A stretch of DNA of 64,000 nucleotides from CAVUAF01 sp963739375 (GCA_963739375.1 CAVUAF010000020.1:1-64000); one strand, 5' to 3'. Counted from the stretch's first letter, positions 1-8,562 are shown. Made by a program: numbers and translations. The notes: generated from the sequence alone by a model not told the origin.

Positions 1-583
1 GTGGGTTGCCAGCGAGCGAGTTGGTCTCCGAGGTCAGTCCCACGCCGGGCATGATTCGCAGCAGCGATTGGAAGTTCCGACCTTGGGTCGACATGGTCGG
101 CAGGTTCTCAATCTGGCGTGTGGTGAGATCGGTATGCACGTCGGCCTTGTCGGTCTGCAGCACGGGCGCTTCGCCGGTGACGGTGACCTGCTGTGCCGCC
201 GCGGCGACTTTGAGTTGTGCGTTCACACGGACGACGTTATTCGCCACCACCTGCACGTTGTCGGTCACGGAGGAGGCAAACCCCGTGGCCGCAACCGTCA
301 CCTTGTAGGTGCCGGCTAACAGCGCCGCGAAACGGTAAATGCCGCTGGTGTCGGTGGTTCCCTGGCGCGTAGCCCCGGTGGCCATGTTCCGCGCTTCCAC
401 CTGCGCATTGGGCAGCACCGCGCCGGTCTGGTCGACGACGTTGCCGGTCAGCGTGCCGTACAGGACTTGCGCCTGGCTCACGCCACACAAAGCGCCCACC
501 AGGAGCGCGATCAGGAGCACGGCGACTCCGCGCCGGCGCGGCGTGCCCACTTCATTCGCCCGGACTTGATTTGATCTCGGCAT
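1..583 (-). CDS. TonB-dependent receptor (Oar-like), N-terminal part; runs off the window
   Basis: Only the first 194 residues are in the window. The start is ATG at 583-581 with a strong GGAAGGAG ribosome site. Residues 1-38 form a basic n-region plus hydrophobic signal peptide ending near SQA. Residues about 40-120 read as a carboxypeptidase-regulatory-like beta-sandwich (GNVVDQTGAVLPNAQV, then TDTSGIYRF and LAGTYKVTV). A TonB plug-like stretch follows (VTVTGEAPVLQTD, then QIENLPT). This layout is typical of the very large outer-membrane receptors of Acidobacteriota, which probably import oligosaccharides. It lies 28 bp behind the ROK regulator gene and beside the xylan locus, so a role in xylo-oligosaccharide uptake is inferred; the ligand cannot be read from this part. 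Confidence 0.85.
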   Translation of the reverse strand, partial: MPRSNQVRANEVGTPRRRGVAVLLIALLVGALCGVSQAQVLYGTLTGNVVDQTGAVLPNAQVEARNMATGATRQGTTDTSGIYRFAALLAGTYKVTVAATGFASSVTDNVQVVANNVVRVNAQLKVAAAAQQVTVTGEAPVLQTDKADVHTDLTTRQIENLPTMSTQGRNFQSLLRIMPGVGLTSETNSLAGNP

Positions 584-611
584 GGAATGTCTCCTTCCAA
601 ATAAAACTTTA

Positions 612-1877
612 TTAGTTGTGCCGGACCTGTCCGGCAGCTACTTCCCCGCGACTCTCGTACCCGACTCGCATGTGGCCGTCCCGTCTCTCGGGAATGGTCT
701 CTCTCAGTTCAGTCCGTACCGGACCAAAGTGTTTCTGCAGCACCAGCGCCACGGCTCCCCGCAGACGCGCCATGCTGCCTTCCGCCGGTCTGATGCGCGG
801 CGGAGCGCCCACCAACACACCGGCCGCGACCTCGGCTTCAAGGATCGGACCAAAGCGCTGCCAAAGCCGCGTGAATTCCCCCACCACCACGATCTCTTCC
901 GGCGCCAGGCCGGCGACGATCATGTGCATGCCGCGGCCAATCGCGTGCACCATGCGGTCCAGCGCCTTCAGCGCCAGCGCGTCCCCGGCTTCGCCCAGCG
1001 AGAGCAGATCCTGGAAGCTGGGGCCATCGGCCGCGCTGCTGGATTCGTGGTAGTAGCGCAGGGCGGCCTGATTGGAGGCGAACACCTCCCAACAGCCGCG
1101 GCCGCCACAGGCGCAGGAAGGACCGCTGGGATCCAGCGGCACGTGGCCAAACTCGCCCGCCATGCCGCTCAGGCCGCGCGCCAGCTGTCCATTCACGAAC
1201 ACGCCCGCACCCAGACCTTCCGAAACCGTTACCACGACCAGATCGCGGACCTTTTCCGTGTGGCCAAACCAGACCTCGGCCAGCACGCAGGCGTTGGCAG
1301 CGTTCTCCAGCTCCACCCGCATCCCCGTGGCCTTCTCGAGGCAACCCTTGAAGTCGAAGTCGGGCCACTGCAGGTTAGGGGCAAAAACGACGCGCTGCGT
1401 CACCTCGTCGAAGCGGCCCGGCAAGCTGACCCCGATCCCCTCGAACACCAGGTCCGGATGCATCTGGGTGAGCTTGTGGACCCTGGTGGCGATGGTGTGG
1501 GCGGTGGTCTCGGGATCGCGCGGCGTGGGTATGCCTTCCTGCGAGAGGAAGTGGCCGTTGACGTCGCCCAGGCCCACGGTCGTCCGCAGCGGACGCAGAT
1601 CGGCGACCACAATCGCGCGCCGCTCGTTGAGCCGCAAAAACGTCGGGCGCCGGCCGCGTGGCAGACGCCCCGTCGCACCGTACACGACCCACTTTTCGCG
1701 GATGAGCTGGGCGGTAATCTGCGAGACGGTGCTGCGCTGCAGGCCGCAGACCCGCGCGAGGTCGGCGCGGGAGATGGGCTGGCGGCGGCGAATGAGATTG
1801 AGGACGACGCCGCGGTTGATGTCGCGGGCGGTTTCGCTCGAAGCGACTTGCGTGTTGGTGAAGTCAATGCGGCGCAT
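612..1877 (-). CDS. ROK-family transcriptional regulator (NagC/XylR type)
   Basis: A 421-residue protein with an N-terminal winged helix (residues about 20-75, with ISRADLARVCGLQRSTVSQI as the HTH) fused to a ROK sugar-kinase-like domain. The ROK zinc signature is intact at about residue 250 (GEFGHVPLD followed by CACGGRGCWE). Members repress sugar genes and are released by a sugar or sugar phosphate. XylR-type members control xylose genes, which fits the xylan genes nearby. It is followed 28 bp later by the TonB receptor, probably as one transcript. No ribosome site is visible before ATG 1877. A 13-bp palindrome sits directly upstream, so autoregulation, perhaps with a leaderless mRNA, is possible. 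Confidence 0.9.
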   Translation of the reverse strand: MRRIDFTNTQVASSETARDINRGVVLNLIRRRQPISRADLARVCGLQRSTVSQITAQLIREKWVVYGATGRLPRGRRPTFLRLNERRAIVVADLRPLRTTVGLGDVNGHFLSQEGIPTPRDPETTAHTIATRVHKLTQMHPDLVFEGIGVSLPGRFDEVTQRVVFAPNLQWPDFDFKGCLEKATGMRVELENAANACVLAEVWFGHTEKVRDLVVVTVSEGLGAGVFVNGQLARGLSGMAGEFGHVPLDPSGPSCACGGRGCWEVFASNQAALRYYHESSSAADGPSFQDLLSLGEAGDALALKALDRMVHAIGRGMHMIVAGLAPEEIVVVGEFTRLWQRFGPILEAEVAAGVLVGAPPRIRPAEGSMARLRGAVALVLQKHFGPVRTELRETIPERRDGHMRVGYESRGEVAAGQVRHN

Positions 1878-1881
1878 TTAA

Positions 1882-1894
1882 TTTGACCGTCAAA
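1882..1894. promoter_or_regulatory. Candidate operator of the ROK regulator
   Basis: TTTGACCGTCAAA is a perfect inverted repeat of 6-bp arms around one central base. It lies 5-17 bases upstream of the ROK start codon, where a bound repressor would block transcription or initiation. ROK repressors commonly autoregulate. The assignment is positional only. Confidence 0.45.
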
Positions 1895-2084
1895 CTATTT
1901 CTGCATTCGAAGCGCTGCAAAGAATGGTTTGCGGCGGAGGATCGCGCGTTTTCCCGCGATCCTCCTACATGAGCCGGGGCCTTCGACACGCCTTTAATTG
2001 GCGGCTCGAACTATATGCACAGTTGGGTGGGGGTGTCAAGCGCGGTGTGGGGGGAGAACATGGCGGGACGGATTCCGCGCCGGC

Positions 2085-2255
2085 GTCCGTGCCGCTCTGG
2101 AGCGCGTCGGCAGGGGGCATCGCGTGCGTCACTATTCGTCGCAGCTTTCCGGCGGTCAGCAGCAGCGCGTGGCTGTGGCCCGCGCCCTGGCCGGATCGCC
2201 GACCATCCTGCTGGCGGACGAGCCCACCGGGAACCTAGATTCGCGCAACGCGGAA
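2085..2255 (+). pseudogene. ABC-transporter ATPase fragment (MacB/LolD type)
   Basis: A read-through frame encodes the middle-to-late part of an ABC ATPase: a Q-helix-like lead-in, the signature LSGGQQQRVAVARAL, and the Walker B/D-loop stretch ILLADEPTGNLDSRNAE. This matches the MacB/LolD exporter class. No Walker A is found upstream and the homology stops abruptly after the D-loop, 14 bp before the 3' end of the convergent homocysteine methyltransferase gene. It is a remnant cut at both ends. The rest of 1878-2268 holds no other gene that I can support. The sharp edge may mark a recombination boundary of the operon to its right. Confidence 0.75.
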
Positions 2256-2268
2256 GGATCCACGAGTG

Positions 2269-3174
2269 TCAGGGCCGTGCCATTATCTCCCGCAGAACTT
2301 TGGCCAGAGCAGCGATGTGATCTGGGGTTGTGCCACAGCAGCCACCTACTATGTTCGCGCCCGCCTGCAGCAGCGCGGGCAGGCACGAGGCCATGTATGC
2401 CGGGCTCTCCCTGAAAACGGTTCTACCGTTCTCCAGGACTGGCACCCCGGCATTTGGCTGAATCAGAATCGGTACGCCTGGGCAAGACGTGCGCATCTGC
2501 CTGGTAATCTCGATCATATCCGTGATGCCGTTACCGCAGTTTGCCCCGACTATGTCTGCCCCAGCAACGACAGCGTCTCTGGCGGCGCGGTCAGGTTTCA
2601 GTCCCATCATGGTACGGAAACCCTTGGGGCTCGCCTGAAACGTGAAAGTACAAGCCACCAGGATGTTGGTGTTCTCTTTAATAGCCTTGATGCCCTGCAC
2701 GGCCTCGTGCAGCGAAGACATGGTCTCCAGGCAGATCACATCGACACCGCCCGCTGCGAGGGCGAGCACCTGCTCTTGGTACACGTCGTAAACTTCTTCG
2801 CTGCTGACGTCGCCACCCTCCTGCGTAAGAATATGTCCCGTAGGCCCGACTGAGCCGGCAACATAGCCCCTGCTTCCCATAGCTGCTTTCGCGAGTGCGA
2901 CGGCAGCACGATTGAATTCCAACACTTTATCGGCGAGCCTATGCTGTCTTAGTTTCAGCGAGTTCGCCCCAAACGAGTTGGTGCCAACGATATCGGAACC
3001 GCTGGCAATGTACGCTTCCTGGACTCCCTTCACGATGTCCGGGTGTGAGATGCACCAGGACTCCGGGCACTCACCCGCTTGCAGGCCGTACTGATGAAGC
3101 ATCGTCCCCATGGCCCCGTCGGAGACGAGGACTCTGCCTTGTGCTAGCCGCGCCAGTAGATTGTCATAGGCCAT
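2269..3174 (-). CDS. Homocysteine S-methyltransferase (cobalamin type, MetH N-module-like)
   Basis: This 301-residue protein matches the homocysteine-binding barrel of cobalamin-dependent methionine synthase (SDGAMGTML near the start). The three zinc cysteines are present: Cys213 in GANCGNG and the pair Cys279-Cys280 in GGCCGTTP. In MetH this module takes the methyl group from methylcobalamin and gives it to homocysteine, forming methionine. Here the module is free-standing, without methyltetrahydrofolate, cobalamin or activation domains, but the neighbouring genes supply a separate corrinoid protein and activation domain. It overlaps the end of the MtaB-like gene by 11 bp, implying coupled translation. 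I infer it is the terminal methyl acceptor of the operon. Confidence 0.9.
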   Translation of the reverse strand: MAYDNLLARLAQGRVLVSDGAMGTMLHQYGLQAGECPESWCISHPDIVKGVQEAYIASGSDIVGTNSFGANSLKLRQHRLADKVLEFNRAAVALAKAAMGSRGYVAGSVGPTGHILTQEGGDVSSEEVYDVYQEQVLALAAGGVDVICLETMSSLHEAVQGIKAIKENTNILVACTFTFQASPKGFRTMMGLKPDRAARDAVVAGADIVGANCGNGITDMIEITRQMRTSCPGVPILIQPNAGVPVLENGRTVFRESPAYMASCLPALLQAGANIVGGCCGTTPDHIAALAKVLREIMARP

Positions 3175-4549
3175 AATCTTCGAGTCTGACCTTGCATAGA
3201 TCGATTCTTCTTCTCATCCAAGCGACAAACTCAGCCTCATCTTCCGGCAGGCTCTCGGCGCTGCGGGACAGCTTGTCGAGCCAGCGCAGTTCGTTGGCCG
3301 GAAGCACGAACGCGCTCTCGCGGTGAGCGCGCCTGAGCAGTGCCAGCGTTGCCACGGCCGCTCGGCGGGTCCGCAGGTAAGCAGTGGGCTCGCTGACGAT
3401 CTCTGCGGCCAGCCCCACCACCACATCCGGGCGTAACACGTAAGCCTGCGGATCGAGGCCCGCATCCGATTGCACAAACCAGTCGCGCAGTTGGCGGGCA
3501 GCGCCAAGCCCGTCCGCGGACGCGACGTTCATGAGCCTGGTCGCATAGACGAGTTGCTCCAGGGAAACCGTGGGCGCCATAGCGCTGAGTAGCTTCACAT
3601 TCTGCACCGACTCGTTGCTCCACAGATCAGCCGTAGCTCTCGCAATGTTGCCGATAGCCGAAAGATGAGCGCAGGCGGCCTCGGCTCCTTCCAGCGCAAT
3701 AGGATACCCAGTGATTGCCTTCAGATACACCGACTCGTAAGCGCAGTCCTTTCCCGGCCCTATAGCTCCGCGCTCGTGAGCCACCAGGCTGCGTGCCACC
3801 GACATGACCCGGACGGTAGCCGCCCACACTTTGGGTACGTAGTGCTGGTCGGCCAGCACCATTGCGGTGTTGCCGAATGCGCATGCCGAATCCCCGGAGG
3901 GAATGGACCCGGTGCGGTGACCGATTTCCACGATGCGATCCCACAGGTATGCCATGTCCCGGCTGCCTAGCACACCGAGGGAAAACACCGATAACGGCAA
4001 ATCGCCTGTCACCAGCGCTTCGTCGTGTAGCTCCTTGCCGCCAGTCGATTCAAGGGCCAGGAAATCAGCACCGGCGCGGGCACAGAGTTCGAAGCTGGCG
4101 AGCATTTTTTCCACGTACACGCCGCTGCGCAGGTGCGGCGGCCGGTCAAACTCTCGGAGGTCATTCGGTGTGACCCGCAGCGCAACCTTAACTTCATGCT
4201 CTGCCTGTAACTGATCCAGTCTTTGGCGAAGACCTTGGGCCACTTCGGCCCCCCACTCGGGGAACAGGGTGAGCGGCGGCAGTAACTCGAACTCCACAAC
4301 CAATCCCGGTGCCTGAAGCTGCGCGGCCCTGCGGCAAACACCATCCATCATTTCGGCATATTGATGCCGGACCTCGGGCATCGTGTCCGCGGAGATCTCC
4401 ATTGTGGGGAGTGTGAAATTCAGCTCGGGATATACTGGGCCGCCGCCAATCACCAATCCATTCTTCAAAGCCACGGGGCTTGGGGCTCTGCCGAAGACCA
4501 GATCGTCGCTGCTGGTGATTGCGAGACTCGAGAATGACTTGACCGTCAT
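3164..4549 (-). CDS. mtaB: MtaB-like zinc methyltransferase (methanol/methyl-ether:corrinoid)
   Basis: A 461-residue protein, the usual MtaB length, resembling methanol:corrinoid methyltransferase MtaB along its whole length. Conserved blocks are WGAEVA (about 99), the zinc ligand Glu167 in LESTGGKE, Cys223 in SGDSACAFGNTAM, Cys269 in GAIGPGKDCAYES, DLWSNESV (308-315) and a YGL terminus. All three zinc ligands known from methanogen MtaB are kept, so a C-O methyl bond is probably activated and the methyl passed to the Co(I) corrinoid of the MtaC-like protein. GGAAGAA precedes ATG 4549. Methanol is the textbook substrate, but the position behind alpha-glucuronidase and uxaC suggests 4-O-methyl-glucuronate or xylan-derived methanol. 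Substrate is inference; family is firm. Confidence 0.88.
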   Translation of the reverse strand: MTVKSFSSLAITSSDDLVFGRAPSPVALKNGLVIGGGPVYPELNFTLPTMEISADTMPEVRHQYAEMMDGVCRRAAQLQAPGLVVEFELLPPLTLFPEWGAEVAQGLRQRLDQLQAEHEVKVALRVTPNDLREFDRPPHLRSGVYVEKMLASFELCARAGADFLALESTGGKELHDEALVTGDLPLSVFSLGVLGSRDMAYLWDRIVEIGHRTGSIPSGDSACAFGNTAMVLADQHYVPKVWAATVRVMSVARSLVAHERGAIGPGKDCAYESVYLKAITGYPIALEGAEAACAHLSAIGNIARATADLWSNESVQNVKLLSAMAPTVSLEQLVYATRLMNVASADGLGAARQLRDWFVQSDAGLDPQAYVLRPDVVVGLAAEIVSEPTAYLRTRRAAVATLALLRRAHRESAFVLPANELRWLDKLSRSAESLPEDEAEFVAWMRRRIDLCKVRLEDYGL

Positions 4550-4584
4550 CCCGTTCTTCCTGGTTAGCAGGTGCCCTTGGGGCG

Positions 4585-4602
4585 GCTAGCTGGAAAGCTA
4601 GC
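4585..4602. other. Intergenic hairpin between activation-protein and mtaB-like genes
   Basis: A perfect 7-bp stem (GCTAGCT / AGCTAGC) with a 4-base loop lies in the only sizeable gap (74 bp) inside the methyltransferase operon. There is no T-run, so it is more likely an mRNA processing or stability element than a terminator. Confidence 0.4.
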
Positions 4603-4623
4603 GGTGTGCACGGGTGCGACCCT

Positions 4624-5358
4624 TCACCGCCGCATGTGGCATCCCACTCGATCACAGTGATCGCACGGCGCCCGCTGGCTGTTGACCGCTTCTTTCGGCC
4701 CCAATCCGACCATGCCGGAGATCGATTTCAAGGGATACATAAGGAAGGAGGGCAGGAGCTTCACCCCAATCGCGTCCGCCTCCACCATCGCGAACAACGT
4801 TCGTTGTTGAGCGATGTCCATACCACAATAACCGGGGCTGTACCTGAGCGTCAGGGCCTCCTTAGGACCAGCGTGGTGCTGAATGCACTCCATGAGGGCA
4901 TCGGCCGTGGCTTCCGCCGCCCAGGAGCCAAAGGCGTCGACGGCCCACTCCATGAAAACGTCACCCCTCTGCCGGGCCTGTGCCGCGAGTTGGGAAATCC
5001 CATCGCCCACGGTCACAACAAAAATCGCGATGCGATCGGCCGTTGCTAGAAACTCACTGACGCTACCGAAGATCACAGCATCGCCGAAGGTCAACGATCC
5101 CGGTCTTCGGCGCGTCACCGCATAGAGCGAGAACGCTCCTCGTGGCTGGAGACACAACTGTGCCTCCTCCACGGCCGACCTGATCCGCTGGGCGACGCCC
5201 CCGCCCGGAATCGCTCCCTGCGTATAGCCAAGATAGCGATAGATCTCGGTCCGCGAGGGAGGCGTAAGCCTTAGATTCGCGCAGACTTCTGTCGCCGCGG
5301 GCGAAGCCAGCTCGCGGCTCGAGCTCCGGGGACTCGGTTTGGTCTCTTGGGACGCCAA
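4624..5358 (-). CDS. Corrinoid reactivation protein (MetH activation-domain family)
   Basis: A 244-residue protein related to the C-terminal activation domain of cobalamin-dependent methionine synthase. RYSPGYCGM (172-180) corresponds to the SAM-binding region, and a Cys-rich tail follows (Cys232, Cys235, Cys240). In MetH this domain brings SAM to oxidised cob(II)alamin for reductive methylation. As a separate protein in corrinoid methyltransferase operons it would rescue the corrinoid protein after oxidation. The earliest frame start is TTG 5358, 16 bp after the UroD-like gene and preceded by AGGCGG; the first 25 residues are low complexity, so a later start is possible. It contains no ferredoxin-type RamA motif. 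Confidence 0.82.
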   Translation of the reverse strand: MASQETKPSPRSSSRELASPAATEVCANLRLTPPSRTEIYRYLGYTQGAIPGGGVAQRIRSAVEEAQLCLQPRGAFSLYAVTRRRPGSLTFGDAVIFGSVSEFLATADRIAIFVVTVGDGISQLAAQARQRGDVFMEWAVDAFGSWAAEATADALMECIQHHAGPKEALTLRYSPGYCGMDIAQQRTLFAMVEADAIGVKLLPSFLMYPLKSISGMVGLGPKEAVNSQRAPCDHCDRVGCHMRR

Positions 5359-5374
5359 GTCGTTGCCGCCTAGC

Positions 5375-6409
5375 CTAGCGAGTCAGAGTTTGGACCGTCG
5401 AGATCAAGGCCTCGATGTTCGCTGTCGGCGCGCCGGGCGGCATACCACCACCGCACGAAACCATCAGGCGAGTGTGCTCCTCAAAAGTATTCAGCATATG
5501 GGTGACCGACCGCACGACGTCATCCGGAGTTCCACTGGCCAGAACATCGCGTGGAGGAATGTTGCCCAGCAGCGCAACCTTATTGTTGGTCCACGCCCTC
5601 ATCTCACTCAGGGTGTGCTGAACGCCGAAGTTCAGCAGATTGATGCCCGCCTCCGGTAACAGAGGCGCGCATGCCTTGCACGGAGCATCGTTGTGGAAGA
5701 ACTTGACGGTGACGTCCGCGCTGAAAGCTTTTTTCAAGTATGGCAAGCCGAATGTCTCGAAGTCGCGGCGACTGATGAAGCCGACGATATCGTCCAACAG
5801 CAAGACTCCGTCGATGGAAGGAAAGCACTCGCGCTGATACCCGGTCCAGTCCACCAGGAAGTCGGTGATGAGCGTCAGCATGCGGTGCATCAGTTCCGGA
5901 TCGGTCTTGAGCGCCGTCAGGAACTCGGTTGTGCCCATCAGGAATGAGGCGATGTTGAGCGGGCCGCGTGCCACCGCAAACCGTATCCTATGGCCCGCCG
6001 CTTCGATTTCGGGCTGTAGGTGTTTGAGCCGCCGGATCATGAAGGGCAGTAGTCCGTGCTTGCGCGGATCGGGCTTTTCGAGGCATTCGACCTCTTGCGG
6101 CGAGCGCAGCATCTTCTTGGCGAACGGAAATTCGTTCTCTTCCCAAACGGACACGGCTCCGAATGCGGATGGTTCGGTGCACATTCCGTACTCGGACCAG
6201 AAGCCCGGCAGGAAAATCGCCTGGGGAAAAGTGCGCATGGCCTGAAGGTTATCCGCCAGGAAAATGCGCTCGTCCGTGAAATAGTCGAGGATGGTGTGGC
6301 CGGCCCATTGGGGAAGCCACGGACTATCGATAATGAAGCCCACCGGCAAGGGGCGCAGTGGCTCTCCGCGGACAACCGAAACGAGTGTGTTCCACTCCTG
6401 GTCGTTCAT
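5375..6409 (-). CDS. UroD/MtaA-family corrinoid methyltransferase-like protein
   Basis: A 344-residue TIM-barrel protein of the uroporphyrinogen-decarboxylase superfamily branch that includes MtaA and MtbA, which move a methyl group between a corrinoid protein and a thiol. The start is ATG 6409, which overlaps the stop of the corrinoid gene as ATGA; an upstream in-frame start would add 17 implausible residues. The distal Cys319 (MVSCGGGMPPGAP) is present. The first zinc motif of MtaA, His-x-Cys, reads His239-Asn-Asp241, with Cys244 and Cys247 shortly after. It may therefore bind metal differently, or act on a non-CoM partner such as a methoxylated sugar. Family is secure; direction of transfer is not. 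Confidence 0.82.
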   Translation of the reverse strand: MNDQEWNTLVSVVRGEPLRPLPVGFIIDSPWLPQWAGHTILDYFTDERIFLADNLQAMRTFPQAIFLPGFWSEYGMCTEPSAFGAVSVWEENEFPFAKKMLRSPQEVECLEKPDPRKHGLLPFMIRRLKHLQPEIEAAGHRIRFAVARGPLNIASFLMGTTEFLTALKTDPELMHRMLTLITDFLVDWTGYQRECFPSIDGVLLLDDIVGFISRRDFETFGLPYLKKAFSADVTVKFFHNDAPCKACAPLLPEAGINLLNFGVQHTLSEMRAWTNNKVALLGNIPPRDVLASGTPDDVVRSVTHMLNTFEEHTRLMVSCGGGMPPGAPTANIEALISTVQTLTR

Positions 6410-7095
6410 CGCGTGTTCTGCCCTGTCGACACTGGCTCCCACGCACCCAGCAACCGACACGCCAGCTCCACCGATTGGGCGGCATTCTCGCCATACCCAT
6501 CGGCGCCGATCGACTCAGCGTAGTTCTTCGTGACGGGTGCCCCACCCACCATGACCTTGACGCGTTCGCGAATTCCCGCACCGCGGAGAGCATCGATGAC
6601 GGCCTTCATGGCTGGCATGGTCGTGGTGAGCAACGCTGAAAGACCCACAATCTGCGCTTGCTTCTGCTGCACGGCCGCGATGAATTTCTCCGGCGCAACA
6701 TCGACGCCCAGGTCCGTGACTTCGAACCCACCCCCTTCGAGCATTGCCGCTACCAGATTCTTGCCAATATCATGCAGATCGCCCTGGACCGTTCCCAGCA
6801 CCACGTGCCCTTTGGATTTGGTTCCCGTCTGTGCCAGCAGAGGACGAAGGATTTGAAAGATCTCCTTCGTGGCCCGCGCCGCCATCAACAGTTCTGGCAC
6901 AAAATACTCGCCCGCCTCGAATAAGCGACCCACTTCCGCCATGGCCGGGTTAATGCCGTTACTCACGATGTCAACCGGGCGCGCACTTTCGGCGAGAGCT
7001 TGGCGTGCGGCAGACACTGCGCCACCCGCGTCCCCGATGAGAATTGCTTCGCGCAAACTGGTCAGGTCATGCACGAGATTCTTATTGTTGCACAC
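6406..7095 (-). CDS. MtaC-like corrinoid (B12-binding) methyl carrier protein
   Basis: A 229-residue two-domain corrinoid protein. Residues 10-95 form the helical cap domain (MAEVGRLFEAGEYFVPELLMAA). Residues 96-220 form the Rossmann B12-binding domain, with the lower-ligand motif GDLHDIGKN (His108), GLSALLTTTM (151-160) and VGGAPVT (183-189). It would carry the methyl group on cobalt between the MtaB-like donor-side enzyme and the acceptor-side enzymes. The start is GTG 7095, only 9 bp after the uxaC stop, so it is transcribed with the glucuronate genes. The 3' end overlaps the UroD-like start as ATGA. Confidence 0.93.
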   Translation of the reverse strand: MCNNKNLVHDLTSLREAILIGDAGGAVSAARQALAESARPVDIVSNGINPAMAEVGRLFEAGEYFVPELLMAARATKEIFQILRPLLAQTGTKSKGHVVLGTVQGDLHDIGKNLVAAMLEGGGFEVTDLGVDVAPEKFIAAVQQKQAQIVGLSALLTTTMPAMKAVIDALRGAGIRERVKVMVGGAPVTKNYAESIGADGYGENAAQSVELACRLLGAWEPVSTGQNTR

Positions 7096-7104
7096 TGCTG
7101 CCGA

Positions 7105-8562
7105 TCAGTTGCCGGGAGGGCGATGACCGGCCGTCACTGGAGTTGGCGCCGCGACCGGCGCGAGTTCCAGCCCGAGGTATTGATGAGCGTTGCCAAAACA
7201 GATGTTCCGCACCAGGTCGCCCAACAGTTTCTCATCGTGCGGAAGTTCCCCGCTTTCCACGTCACGCCCGATGAGGGCGCACAAGACGCGGCGAAAATAC
7301 TCGTGCCGCGGGAACGACATGAACGATCGCGAATCTGTGACCATGCCAATGAAGCGCGCCAGCAGCCCGGTGTTCGAGAGCGCATTGAGCTGTCCCTCGA
7401 TTCCCTCTCTCTGATCGAGAAACCACCAAGCGCTGCCGAACTGCACCTTGCCGGCCGCCGAGCCGTCCTGGAAGGCGCCCACGGCGGCCGCAAGAACGTA
7501 GTTGTCCGCGGGATTCAGGTTGTACACCACCGTTTTGGGCAGGGCGTTCTCCTGGTTCAGCCAGTCCAGGTAACGGCACAAGGCAGCCGCTTGGTTTGGG
7601 TCGCCGATGGTGTCGAAACCGCTGTCGGGACCCGCCTCGCGCTGCGCGCGCCTATTGACGCTGCGCAAACCACCGAGATGCAACTGCTTGGTCCACCCCC
7701 TTTCGGCGTCGAGCCGGCCAAAAAACAACATCAGGAACGAGGCGAAGCGCTCCTGTTCGGCAAGCGTGGCCGCCACCCCGGCACGGGCCTGCCGGAAGAT
7801 CGCGGCGGCCTCGCCTTCCGTGCACTCCGTCGCATAGCAGGCTGGCAATCCATGGTCGGAAAGACGGCAGCCCTGGGCGTGGAAAAAATCATGGCGCCGG
7901 CGCAGCGCGTCGAGAAATTCCGCCAGCGAGCCGACGTCGACGTTGCTGGCGGCTGCCAAACGATCGACCCAGGAGTTGAACGCCTCCGGCTGCTGCACCA
8001 GGAGTGCGTGGTCGGGGCGGAAGGTAGGACACATGCGGAATCCCGCACGGGAAGCCTGCAGGACCCGGTGGTAGGCGAGGTCGTCGCAGGGATCGTCGGT
8101 CGTACAGACCACCCGGACCTGGAACTTCCGCAGGATGCCCTGCGCCGTCAGGTCGGCGTCGCCGAGGCGGGCGTTCGCGCGCTCCCACACGCGTGGGGCG
8201 GTGGTCTCGTCGAGCAGCTCGCCGATGTCGAAATGCCGCTTCAGCTCGAGATGGGTCCAGTGGTACAGGGGATTGCGCAGCGTAAACGGAACCGTGCGCG
8301 CCCAGGCGAGAAACTTCTCGTAGGGCTTCGCGTCTCCCGTACAGTAGCGCTCGGCAACGCCGTTGGCGCGCATGGCGCGCCACTTGTAGTGGTCGCCTTC
8401 CAGCCAGATCTCAAACAGGTCGTGGAAACGCCGGTCGGTGGCAACGTCGTGCGGCGAAAGATGGGAATGGAAGTCGAGAATGGGCTCTGGCTTCGCGTAC
8501 TCGTGGTACAGCCGCCGGGCAGTATCGGAGGACAACAGGAAATCATCGTGAATGAAGTCCAT
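7105..8562 (-). CDS. uxaC: Glucuronate isomerase (uronate isomerase)
   Basis: A 485-residue UxaC, close to the usual 470. It starts MDFIHDDFLL and carries the metal motif FHSHLSPHD (about residues 51-59) of the amidohydrolase superfamily, then FLAWARTVPFTLRNPLYHW and a glucuronate-site region HLGGLRSVNRR. It converts D-glucuronate to D-fructuronate, the step after alpha-glucuronidase. ATG 8562 lies 125 bp after the GH67 gene, and the next gene on the strand is the corrinoid carrier. Whether it accepts 4-O-methyl-glucuronate is unknown and matters for the pathway order proposed here. Confidence 0.95.
   Translation of the reverse strand: MDFIHDDFLLSSDTARRLYHEYAKPEPILDFHSHLSPHDVATDRRFHDLFEIWLEGDHYKWRAMRANGVAERYCTGDAKPYEKFLAWARTVPFTLRNPLYHWTHLELKRHFDIGELLDETTAPRVWERANARLGDADLTAQGILRKFQVRVVCTTDDPCDDLAYHRVLQASRAGFRMCPTFRPDHALLVQQPEAFNSWVDRLAAASNVDVGSLAEFLDALRRRHDFFHAQGCRLSDHGLPACYATECTEGEAAAIFRQARAGVAATLAEQERFASFLMLFFGRLDAERGWTKQLHLGGLRSVNRRAQREAGPDSGFDTIGDPNQAAALCRYLDWLNQENALPKTVVYNLNPADNYVLAAAVGAFQDGSAAGKVQFGSAWWFLDQREGIEGQLNALSNTGLLARFIGMVTDSRSFMSFPRHEYFRRVLCALIGRDVESGELPHDEKLLGDLVRNICFGNAHQYLGLELAPVAAPTPVTAGHRPPGN

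Noticed and set aside
2269..7095. A methanogen-type methanol:coenzyme M pathway
   Set aside because: The acceptor-side gene is a homocysteine methyltransferase, the MtaA-like protein lacks the His-x-Cys motif, and nothing else methanogenic is present.
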